Below are positions 50,398 to 50,962 of a DNA stretch of 50,962 nt, in pieces. The notes under the pieces are model-generated. The model did no database searches and was not told the origin of the DNA. It was given only the letters and a program-made list of their open reading frames with translations. The DNA lies in the NCBI RefSeq assembly GCF_008905045.1, contig NZ_VWMY01000070.1:1-50962 (forward strand), written 5' to 3'. This stretch comes from Streptomyces albicerus. Lineage in GTDB: Bacteria; Actinomycetota; Actinomycetes; Streptomycetales; Streptomycetaceae. The position numbers and the translations under genes are program-made. The stretch's first letter is position 1. Every line of letters begins with the position of its first letter.

Positions 50398-50962
50398 GCT
50401 GTTCCCCTCGATTGACGTGCGCTTGAAGAAGCCGACCGCACCGGCCGGCTCCGCAACGAGACTGCGGCTTGGGCGCGCTGTCCGGCCACCGTTGACGCAG
50501 AAGTGGCCTCATCCCGGGACGTCCCAGACGCTGACCTGCTGAAATGTTGCCCGCCGAGTCACTACGGCGGGACGACCGCGCGCGGGCGATGGCCGATTCT
50601 GCAGGAGGGCGGGCCCCCCGTTCGCCGTGACGGCTGATGCAGAATGAGGCCGGGACATGGGGGGCCGGGCAGAACCTGCAGCCTGCGCGAAATGGCACGC
50701 ATGGGACTCCCCTTTCTCTGGCCTCGCCCATGGACCTTTACCGTAGGAGCATCGTGGGCTTCGGACTTTGTCATCCGTGCAGGGAACTTTGTCAGTAGTG
50801 CACCGCCTCAAGGTGACGTCGCATCAGGTGAGGGCCCTGCGTCTGCCCGTCGAAGCCGTTGCGCAGCGAGAGCAAATCCCGCCAAACTGGCGGCGGGAAC
50901 CGTCCGTGTCTAGGGGGACTTGTGGGGGAACGGGCCGAGGCGCTGTCAGGCCGGCTCTATGA
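50398..50962. other. 565 bp to the window edge, no gene seen
   Basis: It includes the promoter side of the peptidoglycan-binding gene. Several short open frames show no start signal or family motif. Confidence 0.4.

Noticed and set aside
1..50962. tRNA, rRNA or riboswitch genes
   Set aside because: None of the usual D-loop or T-loop motifs, rRNA segments or known riboswitch cores were seen by eye on either strand.

Overview
The window is about 51 kb of very high-GC DNA. Many starts are GTG, genes often overlap by ATGA or GTGA, and there are two TerD paralogues, a mycothiol-dependent formaldehyde dehydrogenase, a class I P450 system, many small secreted proteins and many insertion-sequence relics. 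This points to Streptomyces or a close relative, probably an accessory region such as a chromosome arm. All calls come from reading the sequence; no database search was run.

Layout. (1) 0.2-3.0 kb: stress/tellurite-type genes (GlsB-like with an internal TGA, two TerD proteins, a membrane protein, TatA). (2) 3.0-5.3 kb: a MerR regulator and an exported double-CMD protein lie between two decayed halves of one esterase gene. (3) 5.5-11.6 kb: a LysR regulator diverges from a periplasmic aldehyde oxidase operon (paoABCD-like) in which A, C and D each carry a frameshift and the expected catalytic Glu of C reads Gln. (4) 11.6-22.6 kb: an IS graveyard. It holds an IS701-like relic and its internally deleted copy, then a 5.5-kb composite-transposon-like unit (13150-18658). 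That unit is bounded by inverted IS481-type ends and a CCTAGC target duplication, and carries two secreted proteins, a lipoprotein and a PucR-type regulator. Integrase, DUF6308-like and excisionase-like leftovers follow. (5) 22.7-38.9 kb: a large catabolic island. (6) 38.9-41.3 kb: further relics and a ricin-type lectin. (7) 41.4-46.9 kb: a giant HTH-NTPase-TM-WD40 protein divergent from a secreted trypsin-like protease. (8) 47-51 kb: a thiolase relic, an intact ISAs1-type transposase and a peptidoglycan-binding protein whose second codon is TGA.

The catabolic island is the best-preserved functional unit. Leftward are an extradiol dioxygenase, an aldehyde dehydrogenase and an MFS exporter. 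Rightward are a CMD protein, a fumarylacetoacetate-hydrolase-family enzyme, MarR, a cupin, P450, ferredoxin, ferredoxin reductase, acyl-CoA ligase, a zinc-type dehydrogenase, acyl-CoA dehydrogenase, 3-hydroxyacyl-CoA dehydrogenase (frameshifted), MscR and a metallo-beta-lactamase-fold hydrolase. A plausible reading is oxidation of an aromatic (perhaps O-methylated) compound, ring cleavage, CoA-linked oxidation of the fragments, and formaldehyde removal by MscR.

Single-indel frameshifts recur across otherwise well-conserved genes (paoA, paoC, paoD, DUF6308-like, 3-hydroxyacyl-CoA dehydrogenase). Whether these are true decay or assembly errors cannot be decided from the sequence alone.
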